Shown piece after piece: positions 1 through 7,134 of a stretch of 15,920 nt of DNA. Each line of letters opens with the position of its first letter. Position 1 is the first letter of the stretch. The stretch comes from Reyranella sp. (lineage in GTDB: Bacteria; Pseudomonadota; Alphaproteobacteria; Reyranellales; Reyranellaceae): assembly GCA_030681635.1 (NCBI GenBank), contig JAUXRT010000448.1:1-15920 (forward strand), read 5' to 3'. The notes beneath the pieces are model-generated. The model made no database searches and was not told the DNA's origin. It worked only from the letters and a program-made list of their open reading frames with translations. The position numbers and the translations under genes were made by a program.

Positions 1-429
1 GCCGCCGCACACCGCGGGGCAGATCAGGCCGCGCCCGGACGAGGCCGCGGCGATGGCCGCCGGCAGCACGCCCGGCACCCGGCTCAGCGAGCCATCCAGC
101 GCCAGCTCCCCCAGCACCACGAAATCCTCCAGGCATTCACGGGTCAGCACGCCCATGGCGGCGAGCAGCGCCAGCGCGATCGGCAGGTCGTAGTGGCTGC
201 CTTCCTTGGCGAGATCGGCCGGCGACAGGTTGACCGAGCTGCGCTGCGGCGGCAGCGCCAGGCCCAGCGCCCGGAGCGCCGCCCGCACCCGCTCCCGGCT
301 TTCGCCCACCGCCTTGTCGGCGAGCCCGACCATGGCGAAGGCCAGTTGGCCCGGCGCGATCATCACCTGCACATCGACCGGCAGGACATCGACGCCCTGG
401 AAAGCCACGGTCCGCACCTTCGCCTGCAT
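1..429 (-). CDS. ComM/YifB family Mg-chelatase-like AAA+ ATPase, N-terminal part (cut by window edge)
   Basis: Only the first 143 residues are in the window; the reading frame is open to the edge. The protein starts MQAKVRTVAFQGVDVLPV and contains AFAMVGLADKAVGESRERVR (about residues 31-50), then PPQRSSVNLSPADLAKEGSHYDLPIA and LGELALDGSLSRVPGVLPAA. This is the characteristic N-terminal ChlI-like domain of the YifB/ComM family, which normally runs to about 500 residues with the Walker motifs further on, so no catalytic motif is visible here. Known family role: ComM is a hexameric helicase that promotes branch migration during natural transformation; in non-competent bacteria the role is unsettled. 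The ATG at 429 is preceded by GGAGGAA at a good distance, so the start is secure. It is divergent from the Bug receptor gene and has its own candidate promoter at 455-482. Confidence 0.9.
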   Translation of the reverse strand, partial: MQAKVRTVAFQGVDVLPVDVQVMIAPGQLAFAMVGLADKAVGESRERVRAALRALGLALPPQRSSVNLSPADLAKEGSHYDLPIALALLAAMGVLTRECLEDFVVLGELALDGSLSRVPGVLPAAIAAASSGRGLICPAVCGG

Positions 430-454
430 ATCGTTCCTCCGGCCCTGAAGAACA

Positions 455-482
455 ATTATAGAACGAATATCTATAAAGTAAA
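455..482 (-). promoter_or_regulatory. Candidate sigma70-like promoter for the comM-like gene
   Basis: Reading the minus strand, a perfect TATAAT (460-455) lies 16 nt downstream of TTTACT (482-477), which matches the TTGACA consensus at four of six positions. It sits in the only clearly AT-rich stretch of this end of the window (about 450-485). A start near 448 would leave a leader of about 20 nt that carries the GGAGGAA ribosome site. Seen directly: the two boxes and their spacing. Inferred: that they are used. Confidence 0.5.
456..476. promoter_or_regulatory. Inverted repeat TTATAGA-N7-TCTATAA, candidate operator
   Basis: Two perfect 7-base arms (456-462 and 470-476) flank a 7-base spacer inside the divergent promoter region between the comM-like gene and the Bug receptor gene. 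The repeat overlaps the -10 box of the comM promoter and lies about 35 nt upstream of the ribosome site of the receptor gene, so a bound repressor could affect either side. No regulator gene is adjacent in the window, so the binding protein is unknown. Confidence 0.4.
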
Positions 483-525
483 TCTCGCATTAGTTGTATC
501 GACGAGAGCAGAGGAGGCTGATTGA

Positions 526-1503
526 ATGCCGGCCATGCGCCGCCGCCAGACCCTGCCCTTCCTCGCCGGCCTCATGGCCGTCCCCGCCGCCTTCGGAACC
601 GCCTTCGCCTGGCCCGACCAGCCGGTAAGGATCGTGGTGCCCTTCACGCCGGGCACCGGCCCCGACATCATTGCCCGCTTCGTGGCCGAGAAGTTGACCG
701 CCAAACTCGGCCAGCCGGTGGTGGTCGAGAACGTCGTTGGCGCCAGCGGCAATATCGGCAGCCAGCAGGTGGCGCGCGCCAAGCCCGACGGCCACACGCT
801 GATGTCGTCGGTCAATACGCTGGTCATGAACCCCAGCCTCTACAAGAACCTGCCTTACGATCCGGTCGCCGACTTCGTCCCCCTCGGGCTCACCGCCTGG
901 GGCTCGCTGGTGCTGGTGGCAAATCCCAGCCAGAAGCCGAACACGCTCGGCGAGCTGATCGCCGCGGCCAAGGCGCAGCCCAAGAGCCTGACCTACGGCA
1001 GTCCGGGCGTCGGCACGCCGCATCATCTGTCCATGGCGCTGGTCGAGACCACGGCCGGCATCGAGCTGCTGCACGTGCCCTACAAGGGCACGGCCGGTGC
1101 GGTGCAGGATCTGCTGGGCGGCCAGATCGGCTACATGTTCCTGCCGGTCCATGTCTCGGCCCAGCACATCCGCGCCGGCAAGCTGAAGGCGATCGCCGCC
1201 GGCAGTCCGCAGCGCCTGCCGCAGTTGCCCGACGTGCCGACCCTGGCCGAAAGCGGCCTGAAAGGCGTCGATGTCGACATGTGGTACGGCTTCTTCCTGC
1301 CCAAGGGCACGCCCCCCGACATCGTCGCACGCCTGAACCGCGAGGTCGGCGACATCCTGAACACACCGGAAGCCAAGGCTGCGTTCGAGGCGCAGGGGCT
1401 GATCCCCGCCACATCGACATCGGCCGCCCTGGGGGAGATCGTCGCGCGCGATCGTGCCCGCTGGGCCGATGTCGTGGCCAAGCGCGACATCAAACCCGAG
1501 TAG
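526..1503 (+). CDS. Bug-family (TctC-like) tripartite tricarboxylate transporter substrate-binding protein
   Basis: 325-residue periplasmic receptor. A signal peptide is evident: MRRR basic start, hydrophobic core and a likely cleavage after TAFA (residue 28). The mature protein begins WPDQPVRIVVPFTPGTGPD, the hallmark of the Bug family, whose PF.PG..xD loop binds a carboxylate of the ligand. Later family blocks are also present: GQPVVVENVVGASGNIGSQ, KPDGHTLM, PYKGTAGAVQDLLGGQI and WYGFFLPKGTPPDIVARLN. Known role: these proteins capture organic acids or aromatic carboxylates and deliver them to TctAB membrane subunits. No TctA or TctB is nearby, so it is an orphan receptor, which is common in this expanded family. 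The ATG at 526 follows GAGGAGG (511-517). The next gene starts 7 nt after the stop, so the two are probably co-transcribed. The ligand cannot be read from sequence. Confidence 0.92.
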   Translation: MPAMRRRQTLPFLAGLMAVPAAFGTAFAWPDQPVRIVVPFTPGTGPDIIARFVAEKLTAKLGQPVVVENVVGASGNIGSQQVARAKPDGHTLMSSVNTLVMNPSLYKNLPYDPVADFVPLGLTAWGSLVLVANPSQKPNTLGELIAAAKAQPKSLTYGSPGVGTPHHLSMALVETTAGIELLHVPYKGTAGAVQDLLGGQIGYMFLPVHVSAQHIRAGKLKAIAAGSPQRLPQLPDVPTLAESGLKGVDVDMWYGFFLPKGTPPDIVARLNREVGDILNTPEAKAAFEAQGLIPATSTSAALGEIVARDRARWADVVAKRDIKPE

Positions 1504-1510
1504 AACCGCC

Positions 1511-2761
1511 ATGAGCGACAGTTGCCCCGACGTCCTGATCGTGGGCGGCGGCGTCGGCGGTCTCGCGCTGGCGCTCAGCCTGCATCAGGCCGGCGTCTCC
1601 TGCCGCGTCTTCGAGGCGGTGCCGGAAATCCTGCCCCTGGGCGTCGGCATCAACCTGCTGCCGCACGCCATGCGCGAGCTGAGCGAACTCGGGTTGCTGG
1701 ACAGCTTGGCTGCCCGCGCCATCGAAACCCGCGAGCTCGCTTTCTACAGCCGCCACGGCCAGTTCATTTATAGGGAGCCGCGCGGCCGCTATGCCGGCTA
1801 CGACTGGCCGCAGCTCTCGATCCATCGCGCCGACCTGCATGAGGTCTTGCTCGCCGCCGTGACGCAGCGGCTGGGCGAGGACGCCGTGCGGCTCGGCCAT
1901 CGTTGCCTCAGGGTCGACCAGGACACGGATGGCGTCACGATTCATTTCGACAATGCGCCGCCCGAGTCCGGCAAGCTCGCCGTGGGCTGCGACGGCATCC
2001 ATTCGGCCCTGCGCCGTCAGCTCATCGCCAACGAGGGCCTGCCGAAATACTCCGGCGTCAACATGTGGCGCGGCGTGGTGCATTGGCCGGCCTACCTCGG
2101 CGGCGACACGATGGTGTCGACAGGCTGGATGACGGTGGGCAAGACGGTGATCTATCCGGTGCGGCCCGGCACGCAAGAGACGGGCGGCAAGCCGCTGATC
2201 AACTGGGTGGCCGAAATCGAGCAACCCCAGGCAGTGCGCCAGGACTGGACCGGCCGCGGCCGGCTCGCCGACATGTTGCCGGCTTTCGCCGGCCTGAAAT
2301 TCGACTGGCTCGACATCAGCGCCATGATCGAGAGCACCGAGGAGATCCTCGAATATCCCATGGTCGACCGCGATCCGCTGCCGCGCTGGACTTTCGGCCG
2401 CCTGACGCTTCTGGGCGATGCCGCCCATCCGATGTACCCGCGCGGCTCCAACGGCGCCGGCCAGGCGATCATCGATGCGCGCTTCCTCACCGGCCAGATC
2501 AAGAAGCATGGCGCCACGGAAGCGGCACTCCTTGCCTATGAGACGGTGCGCAACCCGGCGACGGCCAAGGTGGTGCTGACCAACCGCACCGATCCGCCCG
2601 ACGCCATCCTGCGCGAAGTCTGGCAGCGGTCGGGCGGCAAGCGCTTCGCCCGCATCGAGGACGTGATCTCGGCGGCCGAACTCGAGACGATCTCCGAGCG
2701 CTACAAGAAGGTGGCGGGCTTCGATCGCGAGACGCTGAAGACGCGCGCCAGCTTCGTCTGA
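1511..2761 (+). CDS. FAD-dependent monooxygenase, PhzS-like (class A aromatic hydroxylase family)
   Basis: 416 residues, full length for the family. The N-terminal Rossmann motif VLIVGGGVGG (8-17) binds the FAD ADP moiety, GCDGIHSALR (159-168) is the DG motif that contacts FAD and NAD(P)H, and LLGDAAHPMYP (about 300-310) is the GD motif that binds the flavin ribityl chain. Segments such as LPLGVGINLLP, the MWRGVV block and YPMVDRDPLPRW resemble the phenazine enzyme PhzS more than salicylate or p-hydroxybenzoate hydroxylases. Known role of the family: NAD(P)H-dependent hydroxylation of an aromatic or heteroaromatic substrate with O2 in the cytoplasm. No phenazine core gene is present here, so the substrate is unknown. 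The start at 1511 is chosen because it immediately precedes the FAD motif and lies 7 nt after the Bug stop; an upstream in-frame ATG at 1454 would overlap the Bug gene. It probably works on something the Bug receptor binds (inference). Confidence 0.9.
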   Translation: MSDSCPDVLIVGGGVGGLALALSLHQAGVSCRVFEAVPEILPLGVGINLLPHAMRELSELGLLDSLAARAIETRELAFYSRHGQFIYREPRGRYAGYDWPQLSIHRADLHEVLLAAVTQRLGEDAVRLGHRCLRVDQDTDGVTIHFDNAPPESGKLAVGCDGIHSALRRQLIANEGLPKYSGVNMWRGVVHWPAYLGGDTMVSTGWMTVGKTVIYPVRPGTQETGGKPLINWVAEIEQPQAVRQDWTGRGRLADMLPAFAGLKFDWLDISAMIESTEEILEYPMVDRDPLPRWTFGRLTLLGDAAHPMYPRGSNGAGQAIIDARFLTGQIKKHGATEAALLAYETVRNPATAKVVLTNRTDPPDAILREVWQRSGGKRFARIEDVISAAELETISERYKKVAGFDRETLKTRASFV

Positions 2762-2797
2762 AAAATCAGGCGCCGTGAAGGTGACAGGCGACGGCGC
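2761..2797 (-). terminator. Candidate intrinsic terminator of the LLM/nitronate monooxygenase operon
   Basis: On the minus strand, GCGCCGT (2797-2791) pairs perfectly with ACGGCGC (2776-2770) across a 14-nt loop. Four bases later a run of five T (2765-2761) follows. It lies just beyond the stop of the ligase remnant (2811) and touches the stop codon of the convergent monooxygenase. The stem is short and the loop long, so this is a moderate call. Confidence 0.45.
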
Positions 2798-2810
2798 GCA
2801 TAGGCCAGCA

Positions 2811-3404
2811 TCAGCCATTTCCTCCGGCGAGGATCGCCGGCGGGGCAGCGAACTCCGCGAGATCGCCGTGGGTGCGCGGGCGGCGCCCGGGCGCCCCGGA
2901 TGGGCCCGTGAACTGGATCTCGGCCGGCGTGTCGGCCGTGATGTGCAGGCGCCGCTCGGCGACCGCGGCGTCGATCGAGCAGGCGGCGAGGGCGGCCAAG
3001 GCGAGCCCGCGTTTGCCGTCGGCGGTGACGATCCGCGCGCCGCGGGCCTGGGCGCGATCGAGCGCGGCGCCATAGGTCCGCGAGTCCTGGGCGAAGACCA
3101 GTGCCGGCTCGATGGTGTCGAGCGCATGGTCGAGGCTGGCGAAATCCACCGAGGCCACCAGCACACCGGCGCGCAAGGCGCCGAAAAAGAAGAGCGCGCG
3201 TTCAGGACTGTCGCCGGACAGGATCGCCACCGGCGCGCTTTGCGGCCCGAACCCCTGCGCGATCAGCCACGAGGCAATGCCGCCCGTCTGCGCCCAGGCC
3301 TCGGCGGGCTGCACCCGGTCGATGGCCAACGGCTGCTCGACGGAAACCGCCGGCTTGGGCCGATTGGGCGCGCCCGTCGGAGGCACATGGCTCACGCAGT
3401 CCAT
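2811..3404 (-). pseudogene. Decayed, truncated AMP-dependent acyl-CoA synthetase (feruloyl-CoA synthase-like) remnant
   Basis: The open frame encodes about 197 residues from an ATG at 3404, whereas AMP-forming ligases of this type have about 550-620. The stretch from GGIASWLIAQGFGPQSAP through VAILSGDSPERALFFFGALRAG to TIEPALVFAQDSRTYGAAL is readily recognised as the N-terminal lobe. Damage is visible in three places. The region before it is shorter than usual. About ten residues appear to be missing between GVLVASV and DFASLDHAL. The A3 phosphate-binding motif, normally (T/S)SG(S/T)TGxPKG, reads FTGPSGAPGRRPRTHGDL, with one residue lost and the lysine gone. The frame then stops 21 residues later, so the rest of the large domain and the entire C-terminal lobe are absent. 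It sits 46 nt after the nitronate monooxygenase and would be the third gene of that operon. It cannot be an active ligase. A short residual protein may still be made. Confidence 0.75.
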
Positions 3405-3450
3405 CCTTGTCGAAAAACGTTCCCTCGCCGCCCGCTTTTCGTTGCCGGGT

Positions 3451-4590
3451 CTAATCCTCAAGCGTGCCCGCCAGGCGCTCCGCGGCTTCGGCATAGTCCT
3501 TCATGAAATCGTAGACGACCGAACGCGCCGACTGCTCGGTGTTCATGAGCCCGACCGCCTGGCCGACATAATAGGTGGCGAGCCGCTGGGCGCCCTCGTG
3601 GCCGCTGGCGGCAAGCCTGTCGATCTTGGCCAGTGCCGGCCGGCTGATGAGGCCTTGCAGCGGCATCGGCAAGGGATCGGGGGCGCTCTCGCCGTGCCAG
3701 CCGTCGGTCCAGGCCGACTTGAGCTGCCGCGTCGGCTTGCCCGTCCGGCTGCGCGACCGCACGGTGTCGCGCGAGGTCGCCGCCAGCATCTTCTTCTTCA
3801 CGGTCGGCGTGGTTTCGGCCTCGGCCGTCGTCAGCCACACCGAGGCGGTCCAGGCACCAGCGGCGCCCATCGCCATGCACGCCGCCATCTGCCGTCCGGT
3901 CGCGATGCCGCCGGCCGCCAGCACGTCGATGTCCTTGTAGTCTTCGACCGCCTGCAGCACCTCGGGCACCAGCACCATGGTCGAGATCTCGCCGCAGTGC
4001 CCACCCGCTTCGGTGCCGGCAGCCACCAGAATGTCGACCCCGGCCTTGGCATGCTTGACCGCATGCTCCTTGGCGCCGGTCAGCGCGCCCACCAGGATGC
4101 CCTTGGCCCGCGCCCGCGCCATGATCGAAGGCGGCGGCACCCCCAGGGCATTCACGAACAGCTTGATCGGGTGGCTGAAGGCGACATCGAGAAGCCGCGC
4201 CGCGCCGCCTTCGCGCATATTGTCCGTATAATCGTGGCCACCCTGTCCGGCGGACCATAGATCGGCGGTATCGATGCCGTGCTGGGCCAGCAGACCGGCG
4301 ACATGCCGGCGATGCTCGGGCGGCACGCGCGCTTCCAGGTCGGCGGACGTCAGACCGCCTTCCTTGTCCTCCATCTTGTTGGGAATGAGAAGGTCGACGC
4401 CATAGGGCTTGCCGTTCACATGCGCGTCGATCCATTTGAGATCGATTTCCAGGCTCTCCGCGGTGTGGGCGACGGCGCCCAGCACGCCGAAGCCGCCGGC
4501 GTTCGAGACGGCGGCCACGACGTCGCGGCAATGGCTGAAGGCGAACAGGGGAAACTCGATCCCGAGCTTCCGGCACAAGGCAGACTTCAT
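3451..4590 (-). CDS. Nitronate monooxygenase (2-nitropropane dioxygenase) family flavoprotein
   Basis: 379 residues with a TIM-barrel NMO layout. The N terminus CRKLGIEFPLFAFSHCRDVVAAVSNAGGFGVLG is the usual first strand and helix of the family. GTEAGGHCGE (192-201) carries the conserved histidine loop next to FMN, and AAGGIATGRQ (225-234) is the FMN-phosphate loop, followed by MGAAGAWTAS. Known role: FMN-dependent oxidation of nitronates or nitroalkanes; many members labelled this way have no proven substrate and may be enoyl-reductase-like or other flavin oxidoreductases. The ATG at 4590 lies 4 nt after the LLM gene stop with GGAG inside that gene's 3' end, so translation is likely coupled. 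Upstream in-frame starts would lie inside the LLM gene and are rejected. The context suggests a joint oxidative pathway with the LLM enzyme. Confidence 0.9.
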   Translation of the reverse strand: MKSALCRKLGIEFPLFAFSHCRDVVAAVSNAGGFGVLGAVAHTAESLEIDLKWIDAHVNGKPYGVDLLIPNKMEDKEGGLTSADLEARVPPEHRRHVAGLLAQHGIDTADLWSAGQGGHDYTDNMREGGAARLLDVAFSHPIKLFVNALGVPPPSIMARARAKGILVGALTGAKEHAVKHAKAGVDILVAAGTEAGGHCGEISTMVLVPEVLQAVEDYKDIDVLAAGGIATGRQMAACMAMGAAGAWTASVWLTTAEAETTPTVKKKMLAATSRDTVRSRSRTGKPTRQLKSAWTDGWHGESAPDPLPMPLQGLISRPALAKIDRLAASGHEGAQRLATYYVGQAVGLMNTEQSARSVVYDFMKDYAEAAERLAGTLED

Positions 4591-4594
4591 CGTT

Positions 4595-5824
4595 CTACTC
4601 CGCCGCCTTGCCCAGGCCCTTCGGGACCTGCGCAGCCGCGGCACTGACGCGTGGGTTGGAGGTGACCTTGAGAGCCTCGGCGGCATCAGGGTTCTCCATG
4701 ATCTTGGCCATGATGGCCTGGCCCGCGCGATCGAACACGGCGCGGTTTACCTGGAGATATTTCTCCGACTCGCGGAGCTTGGTCACGTAGCCGTTGATCT
4801 CGGGGATGACGTAGCGCGCGACCATGTCCCAGCTGCGGAAGGTGTTCTCCGGGTTGGCCCAGTCATGCACGAAGCCCACACAGGTGCCGAAGCCGCCGCT
4901 CTGGGCGATCACGCTCTTGATCATTTTCACCAGATCGTCCGGCGTGCCGATGACCGCGGCGGAACCCGGGCCGCCCATCTCGTCGACCGCCTGGTCCGGC
5001 GACTTGTAGGCGACCGAACCCGGCCGCTGCAGCGTGCCGTGGATGTACTCGTTGTGCCAGCGCATCAGCCCGTGCTTGGCCTCCTCGCGCGCCTTCTCGC
5101 GGGTCTCGGCAATGTGCCAGTTCAGCAGCACGCGCCAGTTCTTGCGGTCGACCGTCGTGCCGTGCTTCTTGGCGGCGCTCTCGGCGAAGCCCCACTGGGT
5201 CGGCAGCGCCGTCAGGCCCTCGGTCGACATCGAGCCCAGCGAGATGATGCCGATGCCGTACTTGCCCGCGAGCGTCATGCCCGACGGGCTGATCTGCGAG
5301 GCCACAGCGAACGGCATCTCCTCCTGCAGCGGCAGGAGCTGCAGGCCGGCATCATGCAGGTCGTACCATTCGCCCTTTTGCGTCACGCGCTCGCCGCGGA
5401 ACAGCCGGCGGATGATGTCGATGCCCTCGTCCTGGCGGTCACGCTGGGTCATCGGGTCGATGCCGAGGGCGTAGGCGTCGGACGGGAGCGCACCGGGCCC
5501 CGAGCCGAAGATCGCACGGCCGCCGGTCATGTGGTCGAGCTGCACCATGCGCTGCGCCACGTTGAAGGGGTTGTGGTAGGGCAGCGAGCCCACGCCGGTG
5601 GCCAGCTTGATGCGCTTGGTGTGCTCGCCGGCGGCGGCCAGGAACATCTCGGGCGAGGCGATCATTTCCCAGCCGCTGGAATGATGCTCGCCGCACCAGA
5701 ACTCGTCGTAGCCCAGCTCGTCGAGATGCTTCACGAAGGCGATGTCGCGCCGGAACTGCAGCATCGGATTCTCGCCGATGGGATGGTGAGGGGCGAGAAA
5801 GGCGCCAAATCCTAGCCGTGCCAT
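4595..5824 (-). CDS. LLM class flavin-dependent monooxygenase, limonene 1,2-monooxygenase-like
   Basis: 409 residues with a luciferase-like TIM barrel. The N terminus reads GFGAFLAPHHPIGENPMLQF, then LGYDEFWCGEHHSSGWEMIASPEMFLAAA (about 38-66), where EHHSSGW (46-52) is the typical flavin/substrate-facing strand. Further on come LPYHNPFNVAQRMVQLDHMTGGR (81-103) and the FGSGPG loop, all strongly conserved in the group of LLM enzymes that includes LimB. Known role: these enzymes use reduced FMN or FAD supplied by a separate reductase plus O2 to oxidise terpenes, alkanes or similar hydrophobic compounds. No flavin reductase gene is in the window. The ATG at 5824 follows GAGGAG with about 9 nt spacing. 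First gene of a minus-strand unit with the nitronate monooxygenase and ligase remnant. The actual substrate is not inferable. Confidence 0.9.
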   Translation of the reverse strand: MARLGFGAFLAPHHPIGENPMLQFRRDIAFVKHLDELGYDEFWCGEHHSSGWEMIASPEMFLAAAGEHTKRIKLATGVGSLPYHNPFNVAQRMVQLDHMTGGRAIFGSGPGALPSDAYALGIDPMTQRDRQDEGIDIIRRLFRGERVTQKGEWYDLHDAGLQLLPLQEEMPFAVASQISPSGMTLAGKYGIGIISLGSMSTEGLTALPTQWGFAESAAKKHGTTVDRKNWRVLLNWHIAETREKAREEAKHGLMRWHNEYIHGTLQRPGSVAYKSPDQAVDEMGGPGSAAVIGTPDDLVKMIKSVIAQSGGFGTCVGFVHDWANPENTFRSWDMVARYVIPEINGYVTKLRESEKYLQVNRAVFDRAGQAIMAKIMENPDAAEALKVTSNPRVSAAAAQVPKGLGKAAE

Positions 5825-5913
5825 TCGGGATTCTCCTCGGTGGAAACAGTGGTCAGCCGCCAGACTTGGGCCTGCCTCTTCGCCTGTCCAGAGCTATCGA
5901 CCGCACCGCGAAT

Positions 5914-7074
5914 TCAGGGGGCCTTCAGGCGGCGCGTCAGCTCGCCCGCGATCAGCTCGTAGGTATAGGCGGTCGGGTGCCCGTCGTGGGGAATGAGAAG
6001 CAGCGACATGTCGATACTGCTCGTCAGCTGGTCGACCGAGACCAGCGGGATCCCGAGTTTGCGCAACCGGTTCAGCACGGTGACCAGGAAGTCCGACGAG
6101 GCGCCGTAGCCGGCCTGGGTGGTTTCATCCGGCCATGAATAGACGACGACCAGCGGCGCGCCGAACTTTTCGCGCACCAGCACCTGCAGGCGCGCCATCA
6201 GGGCCACGAACAGCTCGGCCTGCTCCTCCTGGCGCTGGCGCATGCCGATCGCGTCGACGAACAGGAACTGCTCGCCCAGCAGGTACTTCAGGCCGGCCAG
6301 CGGGTGGGTCCAGCGATACTCGTTGAACGAGCCGGTGTGGCGCAGCACGCCGTTCTCGAGCACGTAGCGCGGCGAGGAGCCCAGCCACGAGCCGTCGCCG
6401 GTCACCCGCGCGAGATGCGCCGGGATGATCCAGCTCACCACCGCCTTGACCGGCTGGCCGACATAACGGTCGAGCAGGCCCGCTTCGAGGGCACGCACGA
6501 GATGGTTGGGCCCATAGCCCGGCACGCCGAGATTGATCGCGCGCACCTTGTAGTCGTTCACCTTGGCGAACTGCGCGGCCAGGCTCTGGTCGTCGACGAG
6601 GCCCTGGCCGAAGACGAAGGAGTCGCCCAGGAACAGATAGGTGTCGGCGCCGGCCGGCCCTGAAGGCGTGACGCGGGCGGCACTGTCGTCGAAATGATAG
6701 GTGTGGCGGTAGATCGTCTCCGGCCCGAAGGTCGCGGTGGCCACGACCTCGCTGTTCGGCTTCGGCCGGAAGCCCAGGATCGGATCGGGCGGCGGCCACC
6801 ATTTCGGATCGGTTCGCTGCACGAGGCCCTGTCCCATCGGCGCGGGCGACAGCAACCCGGCGACGGCGTCGAGCAGGGCCAGGCTGACGGCAAGTGCGGT
6901 GGCCAGCAGCGCGCCCGTTCGCCAGCGGTTGCCGCGCAACAGCACGACGCCGGCCAGCCCCAGCAGCGCCGCCAGGCTGCACGCCCACAGCGCCGACGGC
7001 AGCACCGACGCGCCGATCGCCAGCAAGACCAGCAGGCCCGCCACGATGCCGTAGTTCCGACGACTGCCGGCCAT
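5914..7074 (-). CDS. Membrane-anchored SGNH/GDSL-type hydrolase or acyl-esterase
   Basis: 386 residues. The first about 75 residues form two or three hydrophobic segments (roughly 9-30, 31-47 and 54-74) separated by a basic RGNRWR turn, which anchors the protein in the inner membrane. The catalytic part follows: GDSFVFGQG (150-158) is SGNH block I with nucleophile Ser152, INLGVPGYGPN (180-190) is the second block, and PHDGHPTAY near the C terminus (362-370) supplies Asp364 and His366 of the triad. A clear block III GxND is not evident, the usual weak point in divergent members. Known role of the superfamily: ester hydrolysis or acyl transfer on lipids, polysaccharides or cell-wall components. 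The topology suggests action at the cell surface (inference). The ATG at 7074 has GAGGAG rather far upstream (about 12-14 nt). The gene is divergent from the CoA-transferase and 89 nt upstream of the LLM gene. Confidence 0.82.
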   Translation of the reverse strand: MAGSRRNYGIVAGLLVLLAIGASVLPSALWACSLAALLGLAGVVLLRGNRWRTGALLATALAVSLALLDAVAGLLSPAPMGQGLVQRTDPKWWPPPDPILGFRPKPNSEVVATATFGPETIYRHTYHFDDSAARVTPSGPAGADTYLFLGDSFVFGQGLVDDQSLAAQFAKVNDYKVRAINLGVPGYGPNHLVRALEAGLLDRYVGQPVKAVVSWIIPAHLARVTGDGSWLGSSPRYVLENGVLRHTGSFNEYRWTHPLAGLKYLLGEQFLFVDAIGMRQRQEEQAELFVALMARLQVLVREKFGAPLVVVYSWPDETTQAGYGASSDFLVTVLNRLRKLGIPLVSVDQLTSSIDMSLLLIPHDGHPTAYTYELIAGELTRRLKAP

Positions 7075-7134
7075 TGACCTAAAAGTGTCTCCTCGGAGTA
7101 GGGTGCGATGTACGTGTTCGAAAGGAAAACATCA

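Noticed and set aside
1511..2761. Phenazine biosynthesis locus suggested by the PhzS-like enzyme
   Set aside because: No phzA-G, phzM or other phenazine gene is present; similarity to one tailoring enzyme family is not enough.
1490..3166. A 558-codon open frame on the minus strand, antisense to the FAD monooxygenase
   Set aside because: High-GC codon bias leaves the antisense frame open; the translation is compositionally odd and resembles no family, while the plus strand encodes an unmistakable flavoprotein.
2775..3506. Plus-strand open frame of 243 codons in the gap after the monooxygenase
   Set aside because: The opposite strand carries a recognisable ligase remnant, and the plus-strand product has no family features.
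4409..5815. A 468-codon plus-strand open frame opposite the LLM and nitronate monooxygenase genes
   Set aside because: Shadow of the real minus-strand genes; no motifs and no ribosome site.
5825..5913. Possible small gene or promoter in the gap between the SGNH hydrolase and the LLM gene
   Set aside because: No start with a ribosome site and no credible promoter boxes; only the ribosome site of the LLM gene is evident.
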